NCBI RefSeq assembly: GCF_023159225.1
Contig: NC_063167.1
Coordinates: forward strand, 3,336,234-3,400,233
Reading direction: 5' to 3'
DNA: 64,000 bases
Source of the DNA: Perognathus longimembris pacificus
Taxonomy: Eukaryota > Chordata > Mammalia > Rodentia > Heteromyidae
The position numbers and the translations under genes are program-made. Positions 1 through 64,000 of the stretch are shown here, piece after piece (position 1 is the first letter of the stretch; each line of letters starts with the position of its first letter). Below the pieces are notes generated by a model. It was given only the letters and a program-made list of their open reading frames with translations, was not told the DNA's origin and searched no databases.

Positions 1-524
1 CCCCAAAGGTTCCCACACTGGAAGCTGGTCCCTGTGTGCCACGCTGGTGTGCTGGAACCTTCAAGACGTGCAGTCTGATGTAAAGGAATGAGGTCGCATG
101 AACACACCCTCGCAAGGATTGATTCTGCTCCTGTGGAGTGACTGAGCCATTACAAAGAGCAAGCCTGGCCCTGGGTCCCCGGCCTTCTGGCTTCACCGTG
201 TAGGGCCCCCTACCTCTCACCAGCGGCCAAACCAACAGGGCTGCCAGTCCTGACCTCCAGTCTCCAAAACTGGGAGCAAAATCCTGTTTTCTTTATACAT
301 CACTCAGTCCCAGGCAAAGCAATCGAAAGCAGACTAGGACACACATTCAAGTCTCTGATCCTCGAGTCCCACGTCACAGCCACACACAAAGGTGCTACTT
401 GTTGCATTAGGTAATAAAGCAGAATCCTGGCAAGGACCCAAACACTGTCCGTGGGAGACTAGGAGAATAAAATACAGACTGTCATCCATTGAAGTACTAC
501 ACAGCTGTTTAAAAAAAAAATCAA

Positions 525-733
525 GGGCTGGGAATGTGGCCTAGTAGTAGAGTGCTTGCCTCCTATATATGAAGCCCTGGGTTTGATTCCTCAGCACCAC
601 ATATATAGAAAATGGCCAGAAGTGGCGCTGTGGCTCAAGTGGCAGAGTGCTAGCCTTGAGCAAAAAGAAGCCAGGGACAGTGCTCAGGCCCTGAGTCCAA
701 GCCCCAGGACTGGCCAAAAAAAAAACAAAAAAC
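525..733 (+). mobile_element. IDL-Geo-like dimeric SINE, older subfamily
   Basis: The left monomer is ID/tRNA-like (gctgggaatgtggcctagt to cagcaccac) and the right monomer starts gccagaagtggcgctgtgg. It ends in an A-rich tail. A direct repeat, aaaaaatcaa, flanks it (515-524 and 735-744). Confidence 0.85.
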
Positions 734-751
734 AAAAAAATCAAATGAATT

Positions 752-989
752 AGCCAGGTGCCAGTGGCTCACACCTGTAATCCTAACTACTCAGGAGGCT
801 GAGATCTGAGGATTATGGTTCAAAGCCAACACAGACAGGAAAGTCTCTAAGACTCATCTCCAATGAACCACCACCTAAAAGCAGAGCTTTGTGGAAGTGG
901 TAGAGTGTTAGTCTTGAGCAAAAAACTCAGGGACAGTGTTCAGGCCCTGAGTTCAAGCCCCAGGATTGGGACCAAAAAAAAAAAAAAAA
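752..989 (+). mobile_element. Composite SINE: B1/7SL-like head plus Geo-like right monomer
   Basis: The head contains ggctcacacctgtaatccta and actcaggaggctgag, as in B1/Alu. The right half (gctttgtggaagtggtagag to gttcaagccccaggattgg) matches the right half of the IDL-Geo copies. It ends in a 16-A tail. Confidence 0.85.
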
Positions 990-1827
990 TCAAATGGGGA
1001 TGATGCCAAGGTACAGTGAAGCTCAGGACCCAACTGTGACTGAAAAAGTCAAGTGCAAAGGAGATTTGTTATCCTACTCCTGCTACCTACGGAATGAGAC
1101 GGGAGGAAAAATAAAATACATATATATTCACCTACTGAAAACAAACAAAGAGCCTCCTGAGGCTGAGTGGCTGGTGACCAAACGCAGCAGGCTGGCGAGG
1201 GACCCCAAGTATACATTGGATTAGAGGTTTATATGTTGAGCCAAAGACGTTTTCCAAAACAAATAGAAACGTGAAATAAATGGGAACAAATGACTCCTCA
1301 GGAGTATCAAGTTAGGAGCCAACCCCCACTGAGAGGAGATGAATTTTGAGGGCTGTGGTCAAGCCACATGAAACATGCGCTCTCGGCGGGGAGCCCAGGA
1401 CAAAGGAAGACACTGAGCATCTCAAAGCCATCCATAAGTGTATTTTAGTATCCATATTCATTGCAATTCTGAAAAAGTGTGATGTAAAATGTAAGGCAAA
1501 GTCACTTTCTGTGCAAGCGCAATACATAGAAGATAAAGAAACTTTAAACCTCGAAGTCTGAATTAGGAAAAGCGGGATGTCAACCTGTGTTAGTTATCTA
1601 TTCCCCAGTTCTTCCCAGTGAGACCCAAAATCAAAGCACCCCAGACCCTGGTGTCCAGGGGCTGACCAGGCCCCTCAGAGAAACAGTGGGTACAGATAAG
1701 CCTGGGGCCCTATGCTACCCGAAGGCAAGGTTGTGCCCCAGGCCAATAGGGCAGCTCAGAGTGATCCCCAAGGAACATGAGGGCTCCACTGTCCAAGGTC
1801 ACCGCATCGAAAAGCAGTGACAATGAG

Positions 1828-2069
1828 CTGAGGGCTGGTGGCTCACGCCTGGAATCCTAGTTACTCAGGCTGAGATCTGAGAACTGCAGCTCAAAGCCAG
1901 CCCGGGCAGGAAAGTCTGTGTGACACTCTTATCTCCAATTAACCATCAAAAACCACAAGTGGAGCTGTGGATCAACTGGTAGAGCACTAACTTTGGTCAG
2001 AAAAGCTCAGGGACAGCCCCCAGGCCCCGAGTTTAACTCCAGGACCAGCACAAAAAGAAAAGAAAAAGG
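1828..2069 (+). mobile_element. Composite B1-headed SINE, diverged
   Basis: It shows the same B1-like head and Geo-like tail as at 752, with a short deletion in the head (ttactcaggctgag lacks gagg). The A-rich tail is interrupted by G. Confidence 0.8.
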
Positions 2070-3539
2070 AAATCTAGGTTCATACAATGATATAAAGATG
2101 GGGCAGGATTCATTAATGTCATGTGAGAAATGCAAAGTATGACAAGAATGAGATAGCACTATAGACCTGCTGGAATGGCTAAAGTCCAAAATACTGGCAA
2201 TACCGAATGTGAAGCAATGGGCCGCGGCTGCCAGGGCAGGCAAGGGATGAAGAGGCCAGGGCACAGAGCTGCTTGGGGCCATCGAGGTACTCCACAGGAC
2301 ACGCTAACAACGGGTGTGGGGTCAGCTGTGTTTGCCAAAACCCAGGCTGTGCAGGTGTAATGCTTGGTGACCCCTGATGGGAACCAGAAGCTGTCACCCA
2401 TCACGCTGGCCCATCTCATCAACTGTAACGAGCACGGCCTGCCAATGCAAGACGCCAGCTAGGAAGGGACACTGTGGGATGGGGGTCTGTGGGAACTCTA
2501 TTCTACCACTCCATTTTTACCTACACCTAAAACAGATCTAAAAATGATCAGAAGCTACTAATTTTTTTAAACCATGGGAACGCGCACTTGAGACCTGTGC
2601 ACATTATGCGTCAACAATGCAAGTTCTTTCTTAAGTGAGGTTCGTGAGGAACTCAGTCCTGAACCACCTGCTCAGGGAGGGCCCTCCCGGCTCGTCCTGC
2701 TGAAGGAAGGAAGCCCAGGCGGAGTGCACTGTGCGCAAGATGCTGCGAGGTACGAAACGGGAGAGAACCTAGAATTTTCTTGGTTTGGGACTTAAAGAAT
2801 TGTGGATTTTATTTTGGAGCTTAATGTCTTTGGATATCAACTTGCAAGGAAACTGAATTTGGGGACTTTTGTGACTATGCACTATGGTGCGACCCCCTTG
2901 TGGATCCCCGAGAGCGCAGAGACAGACAAAGGATGGGACAGAGCGTGAACAAGGGTGAGGTGCCAGGAGGGGCGGGGAGAGCAGCGAGGGAGCCAGTGCG
3001 CAGCCCCATCCGACTTCCAGCCCTCTGAGGATACATGCTGGACCATAACCCTCCCCTTGCTCTGCCAAGGGTCCCCAGAGGAGCCAAGGAAAGGCAGTTG
3101 GTGAGGAAAACTACTGTCCCCGGAAGGCTGGAAACCACCCTGGGGGTGACAGCCTCCTCCCCTGATCATGAGCGCCCGCCCGAGTGCTGTAGATTCTGTG
3201 GCTAAGGTCAGTGTGTTGTGAGAACCAAGCCCGGGCTGGAGCACGTCCTTCCCTGTCCTCAAGCTCCACGTGGCGGTCCCCAGTGACCTGACTGGGGGAG
3301 GGGGAGGAGAGGGCCTGAGCTGCTGGGCCCTCTGCTCTCCTCCCACCTCGTGCAGGAAGAGCCGCTTCTAGAGCAGCTGAGGCCGGTGGTGCAGCCAAGG
3401 CGAGGAGCAAAGCTGGCCCTCACACCAGCCAAGGGGTAAGGAGAGCGACATCCTGACCTTCATCTGGCGGGACGCATTCCGACCTCGGACAAGGTACCGA
3501 GCGTGCCTCCCGTTACACGGCAATTCCCCCCTTCCAGCC

Positions 3540-4330
3540 TGGCGTCTGATCCTTTCTACTGGGTTTCTCTATTTCCTTCCAACCGTATTGGGCCTATTCT
3601 CTTTTCTCCCCTAAACTTCCTGGGCTGAACAATCTGACTAGTTTCTTAAAGGGCGCTCCTCTCCCCTGGCAGTCAATCTACCTTGCAAGTTTTCCTCTAA
3701 GTACCCCTTTCTGGTGGAATATTTTTTAACGGAATAAAATCATTCAGCTTTAGATAATTAGTCTTTCCTATTTTGATTTCTTCACTGACTCGACATTCAT
3801 TACAAGTATGTTTAAAATTTCTTAAACAGCAGCTTGGAGAGTTTGTGAGAAAGAAAGAGATGAATCTCTGACCTGGGGCATCGTGGCCAGAGAATACTAT
3901 CAAATTAGATTTGATACTGATTTCCTTCATGCTGAGTGATACCCGTTAGGTGGCCTAAGCCAGTATCAGCAGTTTTTATAAATTTCCAGGTATGCTTGAA
4001 AATAACACACATTCTCTAATCAGATGTAGAGTTCTTGAAGATCCATCTTTCTTAAACTGCACTTTGTAACAGCCTCATTAATTTGCTTGAGAGCTGTGTC
4101 AAATTCACCTGGGACTGTGTGTTTACCGGTTTCTCTTCACACATCCATCAGTTTTCCCCTCTGTCTTGGGGCCATGCCTGTTAGAAGCTCACGGATTCAG
4201 AATTGCTCTCCTAGTAAATTATTCTCAGGGTTGTTATTTAACAGCCTCCTTTATCCCTGGCACTACTCTAGTGTTGGTCTCTTTTGTCTGATGTTAATGT
4301 AACCAGGCTACTTGCTTTTGGGGTCAGAAT
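3540..4330 (-). mobile_element. Ancient L1-like fragment (ORF2/3' region)
   Basis: Read on the minus strand, scattered phrases resemble L1 ORF2 and 3' sequence known from many mammals, for example tcctattttgatttcttc and tcttttgtctgatgttaatg on the plus strand. No frame is intact. The assignment is from memory and low in certainty. Confidence 0.4.
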
Positions 4331-4835
4331 TCAAAGGTAATTTTCCCCTCGGGTTGCTGTCTGCCTCAGGAGGCAGCAAAGGATCAGTCAGTCCCTTACG
4401 GCCAAAGACAGGCAGAAAGATCATCAAGAAACAAACGGCATTCCAGTGATGTTTCTATCCACTGTCGTTTAAATTCCTCAGTTTACAATGGACCAGGGGG
4501 TGGGAGAGGGCTGCTGGCCCCCCACCTTGGGAGGATGCCAGGGAGCCATGCCCCCCATAAGAACTGTACCTCAGCATGACCACATGGCTGAAGGGAAGTT
4601 CAGTTATGGAAACATCCGCTTACCAGAGACAGGAACTGCAAACCAAGATGTAAACTTGCGCCCCGCCCCAGTGAGACACACAAAAACCCATGTCAGGTCC
4701 CACCTCCAGGCTGAACTCCCAGCTCCCAGGAAAAGAGGGAACGGAAGGAAGACCCTTAAACTCCACTGCCGGAAACAGAGAAAGAAACCAGATGCCCTAC
4801 CGGACCACAGAGCTCCTCTGACAGAGTAGTCACAC

Positions 4836-4868
4836 GGGGGGGGGGGGGGGGGGGGGGGGGGCGGGGGG
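4836..4868 (+). repeat. Poly-G tract (26 G, then C, then 7 G)
   Basis: An uninterrupted run of 26 G occupies 4836-4861, followed by C and seven more G. The exact length could be a sequencing artefact. Confidence 0.95.
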
Positions 4869-5185
4869 GCGTCTGGAGACGCTCAGGCCGTGCTGGGGCA
4901 AGGCGCTGCCCACTGCAGCCAGGCAGGCCTGAGATGTTGGCAAACTACAAGTTCTGAAGTTGGGGGCAGGAGAATGGAGGGAGGGAGGGCAGATGGGTAT
5001 GGTCATGATATTCAATACACACATATGGAAACGGGACCACATCCCTCAAGGAGAGGGGTGGGAGGGGGGAAGAAGAGGAAGGAAGGGTGACACTGATCAA
5101 GATGCATGGTACTCGTTAACTTGACTTATGGAGCCGAGACCCCTTTGTACAACTACTTGACAATAACAACAACAAAAAGAGAGAA
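4866..5185 (+). mobile_element. Rodent L1-like 3' end (tentative)
   Basis: A purine-rich stretch is followed by aagggtgacactg, ctttgtacaacta and a short A-rich end. The same motifs recur at 59500-59640 and 61640-61920 in the same order, which identifies a repeat family. L1 is my best guess from recalled rodent L1 tails. Confidence 0.45.
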
Positions 5186-5365
5186 TAAGGTTTTGAAGTG
5201 AGTTATCAAGGGAATCTTAATATTGGCCAGATGAATATTAAGAATCAAGTTAAAATTTTTAGGTGCATATTATTGAGTGTTTGCCTCTCAAAGAAGACTC
5301 CTTCGTTTTTCAGAGAGCTGGAGGGGAAAAGTGTGCAAATGAAATGACTGGGTCTGGATTTGTTT

Positions 5366-5575
5366 GTTTTGTTTTGTTTTTTTGGCCAGTCCTGGGCCTT
5401 GGACTCAGGGCCTGAGCACCGTCCCTGGCTTCTTCCCGCTCAAGGCTAGCGCTCTGCCACGTGAGCCACAGCGCCGCTTCTGGCCGTTTTCTGTATATGT
5501 GGTGCTGGGGAATCGAACCTAGGGCCTCGTGTATCCGAGGCAGGCACTCTTGCCACTAGGCCATATCCCCAGCCC
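5366..5575 (-). mobile_element. IDL-Geo-like SINE, young subfamily
   Basis: A perfect 16 bp direct repeat, gggtctggatttgttt, flanks it at 5350-5365 and 5576-5591. It carries the subfamily marks gcctcggata, gcggcgctgtgg and gagcgggaag on the minus strand. Confidence 0.93.
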
Positions 5576-5768
5576 GGGTCTGGATTTGTTTCTAATAAGC
5601 CTGGTTCAGTGGAGGTTGTGGTGTGTGAGGCGCCACCAGCCAGCGCTGAAGCGGAGCGCTGCGCGCCGGCCGACCACACATGCTGTGTCGCGTGCAAACT
5701 TACGCCGTGGGCTCTGCCAACCGTGGCGTTCACCACACCCAGGCCAGCGCAGACAGTCCTGTACTCAC

Positions 5769-59376
<53,608 letters not shown>

Positions 59377-59499
59377 CTAGGAGACAGCGAGACGTGAGAC
59401 CACGCTGGAGGACACCGGGTCACCCGACCCAACACCCGCCCCACCTGTTTAACTGTCAGCACCCCGATTTCCTTCAGGGGAAGGCCTTCCCCACAGCCA

Positions 59500-59640
59500 C
59501 TGGTCTTGGTGAGTTATAAAACACAAACACGCATTGGTCAAGATCCACTGTATGCGTAAACTGACATGTTGAATTGAGACACTTTGTACAACTAGAGGTT
59601 CATAATTTTAAATTTTTAATAAAAATAGAATGCAAACACA
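59500..59640 (+). mobile_element. Rodent L1-like 3' tail (tentative)
   Basis: It shares tggtcaagat, gaattgagac and ctttgtacaacta with the element at 4866-5185, and ends in an AT-rich tail with aataaaaat. Confidence 0.45.
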
Positions 59641-60189
59641 ATGCTGCGCCTTTCCTTGGCTGATGAAGCCTTAGAGCCTCCTGAACCAGACAAAGCTTAA
59701 GAAATAACCAGCGCCACCAAGACAGAAGAGACCAGTGCTGCAGCTAAGAGCCGCCTACACCAGAATGCACGCCGGCCTGGAGCTGCTGGTAGTGACTCTG
59801 TCACTAGGTGGAGCCAAAAAGCAAGCGAGAACAAATCCAGGTGACATCACAAGAGGCCCTGGATCAACCCATACCTGAAGCTTATTGTAACAGTGGATTT
59901 GTCTGTTACATGACCTAATAAATCACCTCTAGTTTAAGCCATTTGGGGTGTATTTACAAGCAAGTGAGTTCTTCCTGATCGACTCAGAAACTCCTAAATC
60001 TTCAGTTTGCCAGAATTATTCTGGAGTGGTACTAGCAAAGGAAAAGCAGATCTTTGGGACTGGAGAGACCCTGGCTACAAACACAGCACTGGGCAACCAT
60101 ACAAAGCCCTTCCCTGCAGCTTTACCTCCAGTTTGTGACTTCCCATGACCCGCAATGGCCCAGTCCTTACCTGAGACCGAGTCCTGAGC

Positions 60190-60480
60190 TTTCCTCGCAC
60201 TCACGCACTTAACATTCACCAACCATCTACTCTGTGAATCTGCTCTGTTCCAGGCACTTAAGGTACAAGGGGACACAGGACACAAGATGTCTGCCCCTGT
60301 AGGGCCTATAGGAAGGAGCAGGGCTGGAGGGAACAGGTGGGCCTGCCGTCTTGGGCAAGTGGGGACGATGCCCTGGGAAAGTGACATCTGCAGCCAGAAC
60401 TGAAGGGAACACAAGGACCCGGGGACGAAGAACCGGAAGGGGGAACAGCAAGATCCAAGGCCCTGGGGCAAGAGCTTTCT
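60190..60480 (+). mobile_element. L2-like fragment (tentative)
   Basis: The phrases accatctactctgtgaatct, gttccaggcacttaaggtac, gggaaagtgacatctgcag and aggccctggggcaagag follow the order of the common L2 3' region. Confidence 0.5.
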
Positions 60481-61198
60481 CCAAGACCAAAGAGAAGTGT
60501 TCTGATGACTTTCAGCTCTGTGAACTATATTCCCTCATTTTCGATACTCCCCATAGCCTGGCATCTGCAGCCTCCCTGACAGGTGGAACTGACCCCCAGG
60601 GCTAATCCCCAGAGATGGCAAATGGCTTTCCCGGGAGAACATCCCTAATTGGCAGAGACCTCATCGCCCACACACGCTCCATCTGGCTCTCATGCTCCAG
60701 GACCTCCCTGTGCCAGGACCAGCAACCAGGCAGTGAAGGGCAGCTCCTGCATCCCAGAGTTATTCAAACTGGCCAATCCTGGGCCTGCTGACACCTGAGG
60801 GCACACCTTACCCACCCATTCTTTCCTAAGAAGTCACAGCAAAGGTTCTATCCAGGCCCTCCCACCTGGGCGAGGGGATGGGCAGGTGGTCCTGCGTGGT
60901 CTGCCCCTACCCCTTGGGACAGTAATAAGCATCTTCTCAGTGAATGCTGCCTCCTGGTCCTATGCTTCATCGAGCCTGAAGAGAACCAAAAGCCCAGGTA
61001 TTCTTCCAGAGAGACCCACGGGGCTGCAGCAGGCCAAGCGAAGAGAAGGAAGGCAAGGGCTGAGAGCTGAGGGGTACAGAGCAGTTCCCACAGGCCTCAC
61101 AGAGGCCAAGGAGAAACCGGGCTGGCAGGAGAAGCCAGGGTGAGACGAGAAGCAGCGTGGGCCTGACCTGATTCAAGGTTTTAAGAAAAAGACTGTCA

Positions 61199-61405
61199 GG
61201 GCTGGGAATATGGCCTAGTGGCAAGAGTGCTCACCTTGTATACATGAAGCCATGGGTTCGATTCCCCAGCACCACATATACAGAAAACGGCCAGACGTGG
61301 CGCTGTGGCTCAAGTGGCAGAGTGCTAGCCTTGAGCAAAAAGAAGCCAGGGACAGTGCTCAGGCCCTGAGTTCAAGCACCAGGACTGACAAAAAAAAAAT
61401 AAGAA
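61199..61405 (+). mobile_element. IDL-Geo-like SINE, older subfamily
   Basis: It is flanked by gaaaaagactgtca (61185-61198) and gaaaaatgactgtca (61406-61420). The body is full length. Confidence 0.9.
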
Positions 61406-61639
61406 GAAAAATGACTGTCAATGCGGATGCTAGATCTAAAATACACTGGGACATGATCAATTATACAGGACTCTAGGCATTCGCACACAGTGAGACCGAA
61501 GGAGGATGCTCTCAGGAGGAACACAAAGGCATATATGCCTCTGATCACACAAAATAATATTCATTGAAATGAATTCCAAGAAATGGAAATGAAAGGCGGT
61601 TTTACGCTGTTTTCATTTTCTTTTCTTTTTTTTTTTTGT

Positions 61640-61920
61640 CTTGTTTGTTCGTTTATATGTCTTTGGGAGGGTAAGTGGAGACACAGAAATGGAAGGACAA
61701 AGGGTGAACAAATGCAGCCGTGGTACTCACTAGACGCTACGTTGAAAATGAACTGTACAACATGTGCGTGAGGACGGGCAGGAAAAACAGGGAGAGAGTA
61801 AGGGAAGGGGTGACACTGTCCAACAAGAAATGTACTCTTTACCTGAGTTATATAACTGTACTCTGTACCTCACCTTTATAGTAGCCATGCAACTAACGGC
61901 TATCACTGCAGTATAAGGAG
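61640..61920 (+). mobile_element. Rodent L1-like 3' end (tentative)
   Basis: The phrases gtggtactcactagacgcta, gaactgtacaac, aggggtgacactg and aagaaatgtactctttacct follow the same plan as at 4866. Confidence 0.45.
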
Positions 61921-62469
61921 CGGGAGTGGAGGCCAGTGCCTCCCCCACGCAGGGGCGGAGGGCAGGGCACTGGCTGGCACGAGGCAGGCACTTCGGGGAT
62001 CTTCCCAAAGGATGAACGGTGTGGCTAGAGTACTAGGCTAGAAGCAGAATGTGAGGAGCAGGAAGGAGGTGACCGTAGTAACAGGCTGCATGCAGAATGG
62101 CTGGCTGGGTCCGCCCGGTCTTCCGCACACCCAGCTCTAAGTCCCAAGGAAGAGGACTATGTGTGGTCTGGAGCAATTGGGAGAGGCGGTGGCATCTCCA
62201 GGGATGGAGAAGACGGAGCAGCGCAGGTCTGGGGAGCAGGGGCAGGAGAACCCGGTTGTTTTAGTCAGTGTTGCCTGGGGCACCCAGCGAGAGACACCAC
62301 TGCATGCTGCCCCAGCACCACTCCCTTTCCCACTGCCTCACCCTCCTCCCTCTACACACTTGTCTGCTCCTCCCACACCCAAGGCCTTCCCGGACCTGGC
62401 CATCCAGCCCTGCTCCACCCTGCCTGGCCTGCTGGCCTTGTATCTCCTGGTGACTGTCCAGCCTTCCCT

Positions 62470-62575
62470 GCTGAGCGACCCCCAGCTGGAGCGTGAGCTC
62501 AATGAGGACTCGGACTGGGCTGCGTTCCTGCCATCAGCCTCGTAGCCACCGGGCACTGAGCATGTGCACGGCTAC
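62470..62575 (+). mobile_element. L2-like fragment (tentative)
   Basis: The phrases gcgtgagctcaatgaggact and accgggcactgagcatgtgc resemble the L2 3' end. It borders the minisatellite. Confidence 0.4.
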
Positions 62576-63290
62576 TGCTCCCGTCCCCTCCCCCCTCCTT
62601 GCTGTCCACTGCTCCGGTCCCCTCCCCCCTCCTCCTCGCTGTCCACTGCTCCTGTCCCCTCCCTCCTCCTCACTGTCCACTGCTCCCAACCCATTCCCCC
62701 TCCTCGCTGTCCACTGCTCCCGTCACCTCCCCCCTCCTCCTCTCTGTCCACTGCTCCCGTCCCCTCCCTCCTCCTCACTGTCCACTGCTCCCATCACCTC
62801 CTCCCTCCTCCTCTCTGTCCACTGCTCCCGTCCCCTCCCTCCTCCTCGCTGTCCACTGCTCCCGTCCCCTCCCCCCTCCTCCTCACTGTCCACTGCTCCC
62901 GTCCCCTCCCTCCTCCTCGCTGTCCACTGCTCCCGTCCCCTCCCCCCTCCTCCTCACTGTCCACTGCTCCCGTCCCCTCCCTCCTCCTCGCTGTCCACTG
63001 CTCCCATCACCTCCCTCCTCTTCTCTGTCCACTGCTCCCGTCCCCTCCCTCCTCCTCTCTGTCCACTGCTCCCGTCCCCTCCCTCCTCCTCGCTGTCCAC
63101 TGCTCCCGTCCCCTCCCCCCTCCTCGCTGTTCACTGCTCCCTTACCCTCCCCCCTCCTCGCTGTTCACTGCTCCCTTACCCTCCCCCCTCCTCGCTGTCC
63201 ACTGCTCCCGTCCCCTCCCCCCTCCTCCTCGCTGTCCACTGCTCCCGTCCCCTCCTCCTCCTCCTCCTCCTCCTCCTCGCTGTCCTCTAG
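62572..63290 (+). repeat. Pyrimidine-rich minisatellite, 34/37 bp units, about 20 copies
   Basis: The anchor gtccactgctcc (gttcactg in two units) recurs 20 times between 62604 and 63282. Spacings are 34 or 37 nt except the last (48 nt, an expanded CTC run). The plus strand is almost free of stops, so long frames in all three phases are artefacts. Confidence 0.97.
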
Positions 63291-63522
63291 GAAGGCCATC
63301 CCCAAGTCAGAACCCACACTGCTGGCCTGGACACCTCCCCACAGCACCAGGTCACACCTGCCTCTCTCCTGCCAGGTTCCGCGGCACCCAGACCTCAGGG
63401 AAGCTCCCGGGTCCATCTCCCCACTGGGCTAGATGAATTCAACCCCACAACTGCAGCATCTGTGGAAGAGCAAGACCTCCTTTCACCCTCAGGGTTGGTC
63501 ATCTGTCTCATTTCTTCCTCAT

Positions 63523-64000
63523 TTTTTTCTCTCCATCCATCTTGCTTGGGGCTTGTCAATTTTATTAATCAATTTAAAAATCTAACCCCTAACTCCTTTA
63601 CTCATTTTCTATTGTTTGTCCTGTCTGTGAAGACATTCAGCATTTCCTTTCTTCTACTTAGTGTCTGCTCTTTATCTAGGCTCCTAAGGAGGAAGCCAAG
63701 ATTTTACACCTCTCATCTTTTCTAATAAGGTTGTATAAATCTATAAAATTCCCTCAAAGGAATGTATTCACTATAACTAATTTTCATATCCACTTCCATT
63801 ACTCAATCCAAATTACTCTCCAATTTCTGAATGAGTTCTTTGACCCATGGGTTATTTGGCAGTGTGTTAATTTCCTACTATATGAGGATTTTCTAGGTCT
63901 TTTAATATCGATTTCTAGTTTAATACCATAAAGCCAGTGAACACAGTCTCTAATTTCAGTTCTTTGAGATTTACTGAGACATTTTTATAGCGTGGCACAG
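63523..64000 (-). mobile_element. L1 ORF2 fragment at window edge
   Basis: Read in reverse this follows the recognisable order of mammalian L1 ORF2: ggcttgtcaattttattaat, then cccatgggttatttggcagt, then atttctagtttaataccata. Stops break all frames. It continues beyond the window. Confidence 0.65.

Larger units (their letters stand above)
1..5768 (-). other. NPHP4 intron downstream of W14 (partial)
   Basis: This holds SINEs at 525, 752, 1828 and 5366, an ancient L1-like piece (3540-4330), a poly-G tract and a rodent L1-like 3' tail (4866-5185). Stretches 1-510, 1000-1820, 2080-3530 and 4340-4830 show no feature I can name. A CpG-rich patch lies at 5640-5780 beside the W14 donor. Confidence 0.75.
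59377..64000 (-). other. NPHP4 intron upstream of W1 (partial)
   Basis: No coding exon is visible. The stretch contains two L1-like 3' tails (59500-59640, 61640-61920), L2-like pieces (60190-60480, 62470-62575), an IDL-Geo SINE (61199-61405), the pyrimidine-rich minisatellite (62572-63290) and an L1 ORF2 fragment at the window edge. Nothing is recognised at 60490-61180 and 61930-62460. Confidence 0.7.

Noticed and set aside
525..600. tRNA gene suggested by A-box and B-box motifs
   Set aside because: The match is to the ID/tRNA-Ala-derived left half of a SINE, without an intact tRNA acceptor stem or anticodon arm.
2882..3346. Possible next NPHP4 exon downstream of W14
   Set aside because: The minus-strand translation does not contain SPGFQLRYM or other expected downstream peptides.
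62572..63290. Regular 34/37 bp repeats resembling a CRISPR array
   Set aside because: Whole units repeat without unique spacers, and the DNA is mammalian. It is a minisatellite.
62493..63436. Three overlapping open frames of 265-290 residues rich in Pro, Ser and Leu
   Set aside because: They are translations of the pyrimidine-rich minisatellite in all three frames. The lack of stops follows from base composition, and no start context or known domain supports coding.
59377..64000. First coding exon of NPHP4
   Set aside because: Searched for the N-terminal peptide expected before W1 (VIRQ ending, phase 0) and saw no match with a donor. It is probably beyond 64000.

Overview
This 64 kb window is mammalian nuclear DNA, most likely from a geomyoid rodent (kangaroo rat, pocket mouse or pocket gopher). 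The lineage call rests on about a dozen copies of a dimeric SINE. Its left half is ID/tRNA-Ala-like and its right half matches my recollection of the geomyoid IDL-Geo family. There are also more than twenty copies of a second SINE in which a 7SL/B1-like head is joined to the same right half.

The only gene I can support is NPHP4 (nephrocystin-4) on the minus strand. Fourteen consecutive internal coding exons, here called W1 to W14, run from 59376 down to 5769. Each is bounded by AG and GT, and every codon phase matches across every junction, giving 1,990 nt (663 codons plus 1 nt) of uninterrupted frame. From memory of human and mouse nephrocystin-4 this is roughly residues 46 to 708 of about 1,426. 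The initiator exon lies beyond 64000 and the C-terminal exons lie before position 1. Nephrocystin-4 is a scaffold of the ciliary transition zone that works with NPHP1 and RPGRIP1L.

Layout in plus coordinates: 1-5768 is intron downstream of W14 (SINEs, L1 pieces, a 26-G tract). 5769-8619 holds exons W14 to W11 in a compact cluster and 10286-10347 is W10. 10348-21074 is a large intron with a CpG-dense patch and a three-element SINE nest. 21075-21204 is W9. 21205-25498 is mostly an ancient L1 3' end. 25499-25681 is W8. 25682-39422 is the largest intron (13.7 kb), with a second nest of SINEs and many CA/TG repeats. 39423-50388 holds W7 to W2. 50389-59220 is intron. 59221-59376 is W1. 59377-64000 is intron with L2 pieces, SINEs, a roughly 700 bp pyrimidine-rich minisatellite and an L1 ORF2 fragment.

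I found no second gene, structural RNA gene, CRISPR array or operon-like system. The most interesting observations concern SINE evolution (a monomer shared by two families, nested insertions, a micro-inversion, a young subfamily), the minisatellite's 34/37 bp spacing, and tandem splice acceptors at W8 and W11. Family names for repeats and the comparison with human and mouse NPHP4 come from memory, not from a search.
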